64,000 bases of DNA from Calditrichia bacterium (GTDB lineage Bacteria > Calditrichota > Calditrichia > RBG-13-44-9 > J075): NCBI GenBank assembly GCA_028284445.1, contig JANQRS010000006.1, positions 124,001 to 188,000 on the forward strand. Direction: 5' to 3'. Numbering within the stretch: the stretch's first letter is position 1; the number at the start of each line of letters is the position of its first letter. The notes beneath the pieces are model-generated. The model did not search any database, had not been told where the DNA came from, and saw only the letters and a program-made list of their open reading frames with translations. Both the position numbers and the translations under genes were made by a program. Of the stretch, positions 26,887 to 35,179 are shown piece by piece.

Positions 26887-27813
26887 ATGCGCAACGCCTA
26901 TAAGCGAATGAACATTTTCAAATGTGTTCATGAAGCCCATGCCGGATTTGAAAGCCAAATGTCCGTTCATCATATCATGAATGAGAAGGGCTGCTTTCCG
27001 CACGGCTGTTTCTACTTTCGCTGGGAATGCAAGCTGATGAAACAGGGCAAACCCTGTTATCGCGGCTATAATTTCATGGGCAAAAACTGCCACGGCTGCC
27101 GGCACTTCTACGAAGAAAAAGTTCACAATCGTTCCGAACTGCAAATTTCCGAGGAAGAATACCAGGATTTCCAGCAAGAACTCACTGAGTTTGAAGACTG
27201 GCTTGAAGAACATCGCGGACGCGAATGGGAAATTTTTGGGCAAATCGACGGCGTCAAACCGCTCTTCAACAAGAGGGTTTACAAGAAAGGTGAAAGCATT
27301 GTCTTTCGTGGCTTCCTGCTGATATTCAAAGAGCTATATATCGAGCGCATGCTGATAGAAGACCATGTATACATCCGCCTCTCACCGAAAACCTATGCCG
27401 GACTAAAATTTGGCGCCGGTGACAAACTCACTGCCCGTGCGACACTCGATCTGGATCGCGGGCGCCTGGTCATGCACCGCCTGCGCCGCATTGATATCGA
27501 ATCACGGGGTGAAGCACCGCTCTGGAACCAATCAAAAGCACTCGTGGCAAGAGAAACGGCGACCGAGATCCCCCTGCAGCCGGAAGGCTGTATCCAATGT
27601 CCCTTTGGCAGTCTCATCGATGTGGAAGATCACTCCGCACGTCACCCGCAAAAATACCGTGAACTTTATTGCCTGAAAGGTATGAAAGATCACCGGAAAT
27701 GTCATGATTATGTACAGTATTGCGGTTTCGATGAAGAAGGGCGTGATGCAAGGGGAAAACGCAACGCCGCCTGCAGTACGCAGAAGGTAATTAATGTTAA
27801 TTTCAAATTTTGA
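26887..27813 (+). CDS. cysteine-rich protein with two metal-binding-like clusters
   Basis: A 308-residue protein I do not recognise. It has 13 cysteines in two groups. The N-terminal group is C13, C36, C41, C48, C57, C68, C71 (with GKNCHGCRHF); the C-terminal group is C235, C238, C262, C272, C279 (GCIQCPFG ... YCLKG ... KCHDYVQYCG), plus C296. Between them, residues about 110-205 alternate like a small beta-barrel (WEIFGQIDGVKPL, SIVFRGFLLIFKELYIE, KLTARATLDLDRGRL), similar to an OB fold. It could hold Fe-S clusters or zinc and bind nucleic acid, but this is inference. The start is set by AAGGAGAGC ahead of 26887. No signal peptide. Confidence 0.7.
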   Translation: MRNAYKRMNIFKCVHEAHAGFESQMSVHHIMNEKGCFPHGCFYFRWECKLMKQGKPCYRGYNFMGKNCHGCRHFYEEKVHNRSELQISEEEYQDFQQELTEFEDWLEEHRGREWEIFGQIDGVKPLFNKRVYKKGESIVFRGFLLIFKELYIERMLIEDHVYIRLSPKTYAGLKFGAGDKLTARATLDLDRGRLVMHRLRRIDIESRGEAPLWNQSKALVARETATEIPLQPEGCIQCPFGSLIDVEDHSARHPQKYRELYCLKGMKDHRKCHDYVQYCGFDEEGRDARGKRNAACSTQKVINVNFKF

Positions 27814-27845
27814 CGATATCTCCTCTCTTCCCCTCACGACATCAA

Positions 27846-27883
27846 GGACCAGCGGGCACATTTCTGCAGAAAGGTACGGTTTC
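27846..27883 (+). repeat. left 38-bp terminal inverted repeat
   Basis: Starts GGACCAGCGGGCACATTTCT and ends ACGGTTTC. It pairs with the complement of 33505-33542. A 17-base inverted partial copy of its inner part lies at 27904-27920, so this end can also fold into a hairpin with a 22-base loop, or may carry a relic of a third end. Confidence 0.85.
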
Positions 27884-28196
27884 AAGGCTGAATTTGGAGT
27901 CAGAACCGTACCTTTCTGCACGAATGCACTTACAGACTTCGATGAAATAGGTGCCGCCGCTCACTAAAAAACCTGGTTCAATTGGTGAATGACATTTAAA
28001 GCAAGGATGCCTACAATTATCTCCGGTATCGGGGGGTGAGGATTGGGGCTGATAACACAAAGTGAAAACACCGGAATATCATCTTATTCGATCTCATAAA
28101 CCAGTATTTTTTACCCTTGCATCTAAAAATTTAGTTCCAGAACTTTTTCTAAACATCCCACTGAATTCTTAAGACAAGAAGTAAAGCTTTGTTGTT

Positions 28197-28236
28197 TCGA
28201 ACTAAACCCGGACAAGTTGAATCTGGTTTAGTTCGA
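28197..28236. promoter_or_regulatory. hairpin upstream of cassette lipoprotein gene
   Basis: A perfect 12-bp inverted repeat (TCGAACTAAACC and GGTTTAGTTCGA) with a 16-base loop, ending 35 bases before the GTG start. It could be an operator or a leader hairpin. No T-run. Confidence 0.45.
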
Positions 28237-28271
28237 GTATCGCCTTGGAGTATCGAAGAGGAGGACTCGGC

Positions 28272-29369
28272 GTGAAACTTCTAATATCTTCTACTATTCG
28301 CATGCACCATTTCATCTTTCTTTTTCTCATTAATCTGCTCTTCTTTTTCATCAGCTGTAAATCTACTACCATGACAAGTGAAACGCCCATTGAGCCGGAT
28401 ACGACCAGCCATAGGTTTGTGTGGGAATTGGATACTATTCTTAGTAGTAGCTCTTCTTTTCTAACAAATGTAACAATTGTAAACAAAGACAATATTTGGG
28501 CTGTAGGCGAAATACATACTGATGACACAGATCAGTTCGATTCAACAGGAAACTGGATTCCGCCTTACAATGCAATTCACTGGGATGGAGAGCGTTGGTC
28601 TCCAACCAGGTTCCTAGAAAGAGGTTCAATAATCGTTCCAATAAGAGATATTCTGATTTTTTCAGAAGATGACATCTGGCTAGCAGCAGGTAGCATTTAC
28701 CACTGGAACGGTAATACCGCCACCCTCTCTTACTTGAGAGATATTAGCACGACAAACATAGTTGGGAGACTGTGGGGAAACTCACCTGATAATATATATG
28801 GCGTTGGAACCAATGGACTAATTATTCACTTTGATGGGAACAGGTGGGAAGAATTAGCAGTGCCAGTCGAGCTACCGATACAAGACATTTGGGGTACAGA
28901 TAATGCTGAATCGGGCAGTTTTGAAATCTTGGCTGTTGCGTCATACGGCCCAGACAATCCTACAGAGACCAAGATTCTTAAAATAGACGGCACAAGCGTT
29001 ACAACCGTTTCAAGCGAAGGATTGCCACCTGCCATTAGCAGCATCTGGTTTGTGCCGGGTGAAAGATATTATGCTGTTGGTGATGGTGTATTCTATACAG
29101 ACCGTCTTGGCGATCCCTGGCAACATGATGAGGATCATCCATTGCTATACAAATCCGAAGTTCGCGGCAATAGTTTGAAGGATGTAATAGTTGCCGGCGG
29201 CTTTGGATTGCTTTCGCATTATAATGGCAGCAATTGGCATCAATATCGTGAAAATGAATTACCAGCCATTTTTGGCAATTATAGCGCGGTGGATTTTCAA
29301 CAGAACTTGATGGTCGCCGTTGGTTGGATCAACAATAACGCCTTAATCCTGAAAGGAGTTAGATACTAG
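28272..29369 (+). CDS. propeller-like lipoprotein of the mobile cassette
   Basis: A 365-residue lipoprotein: signal peptide rich in phenylalanine and leucine with lipobox FISC. The mature part repeats a strand pattern, DNIWAVGE, DDIWLAAGSIYHWNG, DNIYGVGTNGLIIHFDGNRW, YYAVGDGVFY, VIVAGGFGLLSHYNGSNW, as in BNR/YCF48-type beta-propellers. No catalytic residues are recognised. The GTG start at 28272 is chosen because GAGGAGGA lies seven bases upstream; an ATG at 28302 is an alternative. It is followed after 41 bases by the large secreted protein, probably in one operon. DNA is A+T-rich (17 G/C in 28441-28500). Confidence 0.7.
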   Translation: MKLLISSTIRMHHFIFLFLINLLFFFISCKSTTMTSETPIEPDTTSHRFVWELDTILSSSSSFLTNVTIVNKDNIWAVGEIHTDDTDQFDSTGNWIPPYNAIHWDGERWSPTRFLERGSIIVPIRDILIFSEDDIWLAAGSIYHWNGNTATLSYLRDISTTNIVGRLWGNSPDNIYGVGTNGLIIHFDGNRWEELAVPVELPIQDIWGTDNAESGSFEILAVASYGPDNPTETKILKIDGTSVTTVSSEGLPPAISSIWFVPGERYYAVGDGVFYTDRLGDPWQHDEDHPLLYKSEVRGNSLKDVIVAGGFGLLSHYNGSNWHQYRENELPAIFGNYSAVDFQQNLMVAVGWINNNALILKGVRY

Positions 29370-29410
29370 AATTCTAAATCAAGACACTTAGGAGCCAAAA
29401 AGGAGGGTTT

Positions 29411-32400
29411 ATGAAGCGAAGAATGTCTTTTTTAGTTCTGCCGGCATTGATATTTCTATTAATCAATGAGGGCTTTACGCAAACGGCGGGTACACCGGCC
29501 GTTGTGAAATTATCAACTCTTGCCCAAGCTGAGCCACACATTGCCGTTAATCCCACCGATGATCAAAACCTAATCGCTACTGCAATCACTCAAACCTCAT
29601 CAGCCAGTCAGATCGGCTATTATTCTAGTAACGATGGTGGTACTTCTTGGAGTGGATCTGATGATATTAATGGTGCCGGGCTTGGAGATCCAGTCGTGGC
29701 TTTTGATAACGATGGAATTGCCTACCTTATCTATCAAAATCGTTCTGTTGGCAAATTATTCTTACATACGTCTACTGATGGTGGCACTACATGGAGTGTG
29801 GCCAACACTGCTATTGATCTTGATGAGATTAATGAAGATTTAGACCGACCTTGGATAGCTATTAGCCCCGTTAGAAACTCAACGCATAACAAATTCAATA
29901 TCTATATATCGCTCACTCGATTCGACTTAACGACTACTCCAAGCCATACACAATTACGAGTCTACCGCTCAATTGATGGTGGCACAAATTTCACCCAGTG
30001 GAAAACTCTCGACTATGATGCAGCCAATCAGGAAGAGTTGCATGGGTCTTCAATTGCAGTTTCCGAGAACGAAGATATCTTCCTTGCTTATGCTATTTGG
30101 AAACGCTTGGCAACCGATCAACCGGTTGTCAAAATCGCCGTAAACGGTTGGGATAGTAACGGAATAGCTATTACAGCTAATGATTTCAACATTGATCAAA
30201 TAGGTCAATATGTGTCATCCGGTTCAGGGGGAGGAAATTGGTTTATTAAGGATAACAAGGTTCGGGTGGATAATTATCCAAGAATTGCAATTGACAACAG
30301 TAATGGTGCGTATGGAGATAACGTATATGTGGCTTGCGCAAATCAAGGCAGCATGACCAGTAATATAGCATTGATTCGCGGCGAAAAAATTGGCTCGAAT
30401 TATCAATGGACTTCTGTATCGACAGTCGCCGGAGGCAGTGGCCATCAATGGATGCCGGCAATTAGCGTGCGCGCAGATGGGATTGTTGGCTTACTTTATT
30501 CTTCCAGCGAAGAGGCCGTTAACCAGCCGGTGTATACTTATTTCAGGTATAGCACTGATGGTGGTGCATCTTTTTCCAGCCAAATTGAAGTAGGTAGCAG
30601 CTTTCTCATAGAACCTACCGGCGGTACTTTTATTGGTGACTATGACGGTTTAACCAGCGGACACGGTGATTTTTATGGCGTTTGGACAGAAAACAGAGAT
30701 CATGGCGGCACGAATAACAAGCGCCTGATGTATTTTAATTCAGTTGATGTTCCCGTCCAAAGTGGTTTTGTAAAGACAGCGGTCGATCAAGTCGATGCTT
30801 CACAACAATCATTTGGTCAGTTCGAACGATGGGAACAAGAAGAGTTTAGAAAGCACAATGCTCCACATGATTTCTTGTTTCACGTGGGTTCGACTGAAGT
30901 TCTACGCGCCGAACAGGACTTTAAGCAAGGAACAACACAAAAATTCGATCGATGGTTGCTTGATGGTCTATACAATAGCAGTCTGAATCATCGATCATTC
31001 ACCACAATAGCAAGTCAACCCCCAATTACTGCAAACTTTCAACCAGTTGCTGAAGCTACTATACAAACTGAATTGATTACGTCAGGTCAGACAAATTTGG
31101 GAACCATCGAATTCAAAGATCCATGGTTAATTGATTTTGATGAACAGCCATATGGGCTACGAAATCGAGGAGATTCAGCAGCTTTTGTTCCATTTGCTAC
31201 GCTACCAGGTCAACTGATAACAAGCTCGAATAACAAAGGCGTTTTTCTAAACCAAGATCCCGCGACTGCGCCTGTATTTTACTCAGTCGCAGCTCCAACC
31301 ACACCTATCGGTGGAATTGACTACTTTTTGTCTCGCTGGACCGGAACAAATGTTGATTTTACAGATGAATTTAGTGCGACTACCAGCCTGGAGTTTCTAG
31401 CCAATAATGCTACAATAACGGCACAACTCAAAGGCCACAAGGCATCCGGTATATCGACGGCTACCGTATCAAACAACAGTCGTAAAATGGTTCGGGATCA
31501 ATCTAATAAATGGCATATGGTTTATATTGACAATAACAGTATCTATTACTCGAAATCGGCAAGCGGCAGTGATGGTGATTGGGATAATGAAACGTTATTG
31601 GAGGAAGGCACCGCATCATATCCTTGTCGCAACCCTTCAATCGATTTTGTTGCGAGTACGCCTACCAATGATATATATGTTGTGTATGAGAAATTGATCA
31701 ATTATCAGGGAACTAATATACATGAAGTCAGATTTCGCAAATATGACAGTCAGACAAGCCAATGGCTAGCATCGGAAGCCGTTAGTGGTTTTGGCTTTCA
31801 GCCGATTTCACAAGGTAAACCGACCCTTCATTCAAATACATCAGCAACGAACGCCTGGGTTGTTTGGAAATCTTCAGCTAATCTGGTCCTAAGAATGCGA
31901 GGCAGCAGTGGACAGTGGGGCAATATCTTTGTAATACCGGGTAATACCAGCTCTGCGGCCAACCCCTCAATTTCCCGAACCTCTTCGGGAATTGATAAGA
32001 CAAAGCTTGTATGGGCTCAAGATGGAGATATATGGTTTATCGAAGGCGATGCGTCTGGTAGCAGCTGGAATTGGGCAACGACCGCTGGGCAAAATTTAAC
32101 AAGCGGATTTACAGGTGTTAATAGTGCTAATTATCCGTCAATTTCAATAGACAATGCTCAAATTCATATCGCTTTTGAGGGAAAAAGTAATTACTTCAAT
32201 CCGGTCTACTATTATGATAAGAATGCCGGAGTATTAACACAGCTTTCGGCCAATTTTACTTCGTTAGAACGGCCTTCGATTGCTCACCGAAGCACTACTG
32301 GTGATCTGGCAATGGCCTATTATGAATCTTTTCAGAACAAGATTTATTATAGTACCAATACCAGCGGCAGTTGGACAAATCCTCTGGCAAATGGCGGTTA

Positions 32401-33409
32401 TACCGGACGGTATCCTTCATTAAATGATGACAATGATCGTATTAATATGGTCAGTACGCGCAACACGTCCGTTCCTTACTTAATAACAGCATCACAGGTC
32501 CTGGGATATATTCCGAAACAAGAAGCAGGAATTAAACAAAGCAAGCAGGACAAGATCTCATCAGAAGAAGATGTTTCTTATTTCCGCCGGGCTGATATTG
32601 ATTTGGCTGGTATATCAATTGACGGGACTTCAGAGTTATTAAACGGTACGTTGGTGCTCGATTTTCATCCGGATAGCAGTCAGATGGAATTTGTTAAAGG
32701 AAACGATCGAATAAGATCCTTTCTCAACTCGAGCCCGTTTACAGCAGGAACGCGCCCACTAGATATTCACTTTGATATCTCCGTGCATGATTTTCAAAAG
32801 ACTGGCGTGGTTCCTATAGCCTGGAATAGTGAAAACATATTTGAAATCAATCTGGTTGATATCAATGATCCAGCAAACCTGGTGGCCATTAAGGCGCTAA
32901 GCATCGCCGAAATCATTGATTTGGGTGAAAGCGGAGATACATTGGCAATCGACTTATCGACATCAATTTCCCGATTCGCGGGCAAGGAAGTTGAGATAAG
33001 AACGCGGTTTAAATCTGTCAATCGAACAACCCATGTTCGTTGGACAGACGTCTATCATTCATCTGATGAAAAGATTGAGGAGAAGTCTTTCGCCAAAGGT
33101 GAGGAAGGAGAGGCCACGGAAACGCTACCGACCGAATACTGGCTAGCACAGAACTTTCCGAATCCCTTTAATCCGATTACCACCATTGAGTTTGGCTTGC
33201 CTGAATCACAATTGGTTGAATTGACCATCTATAATATTGATGGCCAAAGGGTTATTACCTTGCTTTCGGAGGTTCGCGAGGCCGGCAAGCATTCAATCAG
33301 ATGGAATGGAAGAAATGCGGCCGGTAACAAGGTTGGCTCAGGGGTATATCTGTATTCATTGAAAGCGGGCGCCGTGCAGATTAACAAGAAGATGTTGCTG
33401 GCAAAATAG
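29411..33409 (+). CDS. giant secreted sialidase-fold protein with type IX sorting domain
   Basis: A 1332-residue exported protein. After the signal peptide (GFTQ), the N-terminal third has Asp-box (BNR) repeats: SSNDGGTSW (about 72-80), TSTDGGTTW (about 120-128), RSIDGGTNF and YSTDGGASF, so a six-bladed sialidase-like propeller is likely. I do not see the arginine triad clearly, so enzymatic activity is unproven. A second propeller-like region follows (about 680-1030). The tail has FPNPFNPITTIEFGL and ends KKMLLAK, a type IX sorting domain with a FlgD-like fold. Strong AAAGGAGGG ribosome-binding site. It is the main cargo of the mobile cassette and is followed by a strong terminator. Confidence 0.85.
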   Translation: MKRRMSFLVLPALIFLLINEGFTQTAGTPAVVKLSTLAQAEPHIAVNPTDDQNLIATAITQTSSASQIGYYSSNDGGTSWSGSDDINGAGLGDPVVAFDNDGIAYLIYQNRSVGKLFLHTSTDGGTTWSVANTAIDLDEINEDLDRPWIAISPVRNSTHNKFNIYISLTRFDLTTTPSHTQLRVYRSIDGGTNFTQWKTLDYDAANQEELHGSSIAVSENEDIFLAYAIWKRLATDQPVVKIAVNGWDSNGIAITANDFNIDQIGQYVSSGSGGGNWFIKDNKVRVDNYPRIAIDNSNGAYGDNVYVACANQGSMTSNIALIRGEKIGSNYQWTSVSTVAGGSGHQWMPAISVRADGIVGLLYSSSEEAVNQPVYTYFRYSTDGGASFSSQIEVGSSFLIEPTGGTFIGDYDGLTSGHGDFYGVWTENRDHGGTNNKRLMYFNSVDVPVQSGFVKTAVDQVDASQQSFGQFERWEQEEFRKHNAPHDFLFHVGSTEVLRAEQDFKQGTTQKFDRWLLDGLYNSSLNHRSFTTIASQPPITANFQPVAEATIQTELITSGQTNLGTIEFKDPWLIDFDEQPYGLRNRGDSAAFVPFATLPGQLITSSNNKGVFLNQDPATAPVFYSVAAPTTPIGGIDYFLSRWTGTNVDFTDEFSATTSLEFLANNATITAQLKGHKASGISTATVSNNSRKMVRDQSNKWHMVYIDNNSIYYSKSASGSDGDWDNETLLEEGTASYPCRNPSIDFVASTPTNDIYVVYEKLINYQGTNIHEVRFRKYDSQTSQWLASEAVSGFGFQPISQGKPTLHSNTSATNAWVVWKSSANLVLRMRGSSGQWGNIFVIPGNTSSAANPSISRTSSGIDKTKLVWAQDGDIWFIEGDASGSSWNWATTAGQNLTSGFTGVNSANYPSISIDNAQIHIAFEGKSNYFNPVYYYDKNAGVLTQLSANFTSLERPSIAHRSTTGDLAMAYYESFQNKIYYSTNTSGSWTNPLANGGYTGRYPSLNDDNDRINMVSTRNTSVPYLITASQVLGYIPKQEAGIKQSKQDKISSEEDVSYFRRADIDLAGISIDGTSELLNGTLVLDFHPDSSQMEFVKGNDRIRSFLNSSPFTAGTRPLDIHFDISVHDFQKTGVVPIAWNSENIFEINLVDINDPANLVAIKALSIAEIIDLGESGDTLAIDLSTSISRFAGKEVEIRTRFKSVNRTTHVRWTDVYHSSDEKIEEKSFAKGEEGEATETLPTEYWLAQNFPNPFNPITTIEFGLPESQLVELTIYNIDGQRVITLLSEVREAGKHSIRWNGRNAAGNKVGSGVYLYSLKAGAVQINKKMLLAK

Positions 33410-33443
33410 ACTGCAACTCAAACCACTTTTTGTGAATTCTATA

Positions 33444-33480
33444 GCACCCAAATCGCTCTCGGTTTGGGTGCCTCTTTTTT
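33444..33480 (+). terminator. rho-independent terminator of the cassette operon
   Basis: A 12-bp stem (GCACCCAAATCG with CGGTTTGGGTGC, one G-U) with a CTCT loop, followed by CTCTTTTTT. It lies 34 bases after the stop and inside the cassette. Confidence 0.9.
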
Positions 33481-33504
33481 CAAAACTTTGATAGCGATAT
33501 CTTC

Positions 33505-33542
33505 GAAACCGTAACTTTCTGCAGAAATGCGCCCGCTGGTCC
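33505..33542 (-). repeat. right 38-bp terminal inverted repeat
   Basis: Reverse complement starts GGACCAGCGGGCGCATTTCT. Matches the left repeat at 36 of 38 positions. Directly followed outside by the ATCAA duplication. Confidence 0.85.
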
Positions 33543-33543
33543 A

Positions 33544-33699
33544 TCAAGCTTTTTTGAACAGCACCCGATTGATAAAAATCAGCGCCCGGCTGCTTTCGTC
33601 CGGCCGTGTGTCGGCGGTCAACAGCGTAGCGCCCTCGATCACTTTAATTGAGATTGACGGGTTTACAAGTTTATCAAATAGTATTCGGATAAAAACATG
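33544..33699 (-). pseudogene. possible gene remnant at the insertion site
   Basis: A reverse-strand frame, bounded by a stop just upstream at 33702-33700, encodes a protein-like stretch (VIEGATLLTADTRPDES, then RALIFINRVLFKKA) and ends with TGA at 33546-33544, inside the right ATCAA duplication. It has no start codon and overlaps the first codon of the GTPase gene on the other strand. It may be the tail of a gene lost before the cassette arrived, or chance. Confidence 0.25.
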
Positions 33700-34194
33700 T
33701 TACAAAAGAAGATATGCATGCTGGGTGCTTTCGCAGTTGGAAAAACCAGCCTGGTTAGCCGCTTCGTTAAAGAAACATTTTCAGAAAAATATCTGACCAC
33801 CATTGGTGTCAAAATTGACAAAAAGCTGGTAACAGTTGTCGATAACGAGATTAACCTGATTCTTTGGGACCTGGCAGGTGAAGACGCCTTTCAAAAGATC
33901 CAGACCTCTTATTTGCAAGGATGCAGCGGCTACATCCTGGTTGCTGATCTGACCCGTAGGGCATCCTTTGAAAAGGTCATTGAGCTACAGCGACGTGTCG
34001 AAGGCCTTATTGGTGATATTCCCTTTGTCGTCGCTGTCAACAAATCGGACCTGGAGAACGAAAAAGACATAGATGATGCCTACCTGGAAGAATTGGCTGA
34101 GGAAGGCTGGGACCTTACCCATACCAGTGCGAAAACCGGGGAAGGTGTCGAAAATATTTTTGTTCAACTGACCAGAAAAATTATTGGAGTCTAG
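33697..34194 (+). CDS. Ras/Rab-like small GTPase
   Basis: A 165-residue soluble GTPase of the Ras superfamily. G1 is GAFAVGKT (10-17), G2 is Thr35 in YLTTIGVK, G3 is WDLAGED (Asp58), G4 is NKSD (115-118), G5 is TSAK (143-146). All nucleotide-binding parts are present. The position of the catalytic Gln61 of Ras is Glu62 here (GED instead of GQE), which should lower or alter hydrolysis. No lipidation motif at the C terminus. It is followed four bases later by a gene for a PAS-like/pseudo-cyclase protein, a probable effector or regulator. Bacterial members of this class (such as MglA) control polarity or motility; no such role is shown here. Confidence 0.85.
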   Translation: MLQKKICMLGAFAVGKTSLVSRFVKETFSEKYLTTIGVKIDKKLVTVVDNEINLILWDLAGEDAFQKIQTSYLQGCSGYILVADLTRRASFEKVIELQRRVEGLIGDIPFVVAVNKSDLENEKDIDDAYLEELAEEGWDLTHTSAKTGEGVENIFVQLTRKIIGV

Positions 34195-34198
34195 CACC

Positions 34199-35179
34199 GT
34201 GTTTCCACCCATCGTATCCGACTACATTCTCGATCGCACACTGAACCAGCGGGCTGTCGCTTATCTCAAACTTTCAAGGGAAGGCGCCCTGCTGGAATCC
34301 GGTGGCCTGCTTCTGGCCTATGGCCTGGACAACCTGAAAATCGGTAGCCCGGTAAGCAAGGTGGCTGTTTTCCTGGAAGGCTTATTGCCGCTGCAGCGCG
34401 ATACGCTTCTTCTACCGAATGTTCAAACCAACAGTGGTGTGGTTGCTGACCTACACCTCTTTCGGCAGGAAAACAGCGACTGGGTAATTCTCATGGAAGC
34501 CACGCGACACGTGCTGGAAAAGGCGCCAATACAGCAGCAAAGCAACGAGTATGCCCTCGTTCGGGAACAGCAAGCACGATATTTTGAGCAACAGTTGGGA
34601 CGTGATACCGGCGAAGATCTGCAAAACAGGTTTGGCGAGAACAGCGATCTCGTGCTGATGATAATTCGCATCAACAACCTCAGTAGCTATGCCGCTTCGA
34701 AAGGCACATCCGCTGCCTTTGCCGGCTACAGCCAGCTGCTGGAAGAAACGCTGCCGGAAATTCGCAGTCGCAATGGGAGCATTGAAAAAATATCCGAGCA
34801 TACCATGCGGATTCTTTTCGACGCCGGTGAGGCAAAACATGGCACCATCGCTGACCACGTCATTGATACAGCTCAACATCTTCATGGCTTTATCGCAGAT
34901 CGCTGCTTTGGGGGCAGCACATTAACCAGAGACAGATTTGAGGTAAGCATTTCAGTGGTTGCCGGTCCAATCGAAACCGGCGTCATCAATATTTGCCAGC
35001 GTAAAATGTTCGGTATCATGGGAGAGAAGGTCGACGAAGCAACCGCATTGTCGCAACAAGCAGACAGCGGTGAAATTGTCATTGATGAGACTATTTTTGC
35101 GGGGTTAAAGCGCTTCGCTTCGAAATTCCAAAAACAAGATGGTCATTTCTGCTGGGTAGTTCAGAAGAAACATCAGTGA
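34199..35179 (+). CDS. PAS-like protein with degenerate adenylate-cyclase homology domain
   Basis: A 326-residue cytosolic protein. Residues about 1-110 form a PAS-like domain (AYLKLSREGALLESGGLL, VFLEGLLPLQRDTLLLP, DLHLFRQENSDWVILMEAT). A helical linker follows (about 115-145). Residues about 150-320 look like a class III nucleotide cyclase domain (LMIIRINNLSSYAASKG, IEKISEHTMRILFDAG, VSISVVAGPIETGVI, FGIMGEKVDEATALSQQA, GEIVIDETIF). Both metal-binding aspartates appear replaced: Arg in the usual ADIxGFT site and His in the usual GD site. It is thus probably a non-catalytic sensor or scaffold. The GTG start is four bases after the GTPase stop; a TTG at 34184 would overlap that gene. It overlaps the next, convergent gene by seven bases. 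Confidence 0.7.
   Translation: MFPPIVSDYILDRTLNQRAVAYLKLSREGALLESGGLLLAYGLDNLKIGSPVSKVAVFLEGLLPLQRDTLLLPNVQTNSGVVADLHLFRQENSDWVILMEATRHVLEKAPIQQQSNEYALVREQQARYFEQQLGRDTGEDLQNRFGENSDLVLMIIRINNLSSYAASKGTSAAFAGYSQLLEETLPEIRSRNGSIEKISEHTMRILFDAGEAKHGTIADHVIDTAQHLHGFIADRCFGGSTLTRDRFEVSISVVAGPIETGVINICQRKMFGIMGEKVDEATALSQQADSGEIVIDETIFAGLKRFASKFQKQDGHFCWVVQKKHQ

Larger units (their letters stand above)
27814..28271. other. intergenic region containing the left end of the mobile cassette
   Basis: About 460 bases without a gene. It holds the 5-bp direct repeat and 38-bp terminal repeat at 27841-27883, an inverted partial copy at 27904-27920, and a hairpin at 28197-28236. From about 28070 the DNA becomes noticeably A+T-rich. 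A ribosome-binding site (GAGGAGGA) ends the stretch. Confidence 0.6.
27841..33547. mobile_element. Tn3-like non-autonomous cassette with passenger genes, no transposase
   Basis: The element spans 27846-33542 (5,697 bp). Its ends are 38-bp inverted repeats matching at 36 of 38 positions (mismatches at repeat positions 13 and 29). Outside both ends lies the same 5-bp sequence ATCAA (27841-27845 and 33543-33547), as expected for a target-site duplication. A 38-bp repeat with 5-bp duplication is the Tn3-family pattern. From memory the repeat also agrees with the Tn4430 end at several aligned positions (CATTTC at 14-19, ACG at 31-33). The cassette holds only the two genes at 28272 and 29411, so movement would need a transposase supplied elsewhere. 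The boundaries are seen; the family label is inference. Confidence 0.7.

Noticed and set aside
27841..33547. Insertion sequence or complete transposon
   Set aside because: No transposase, resolvase or integrase is encoded between the terminal repeats, so only a non-autonomous element can be supported.
34199..35179. Active adenylate or guanylate cyclase
   Set aside because: The positions of both catalytic metal-binding aspartates are occupied by Arg and His, so I call it a degenerate domain.
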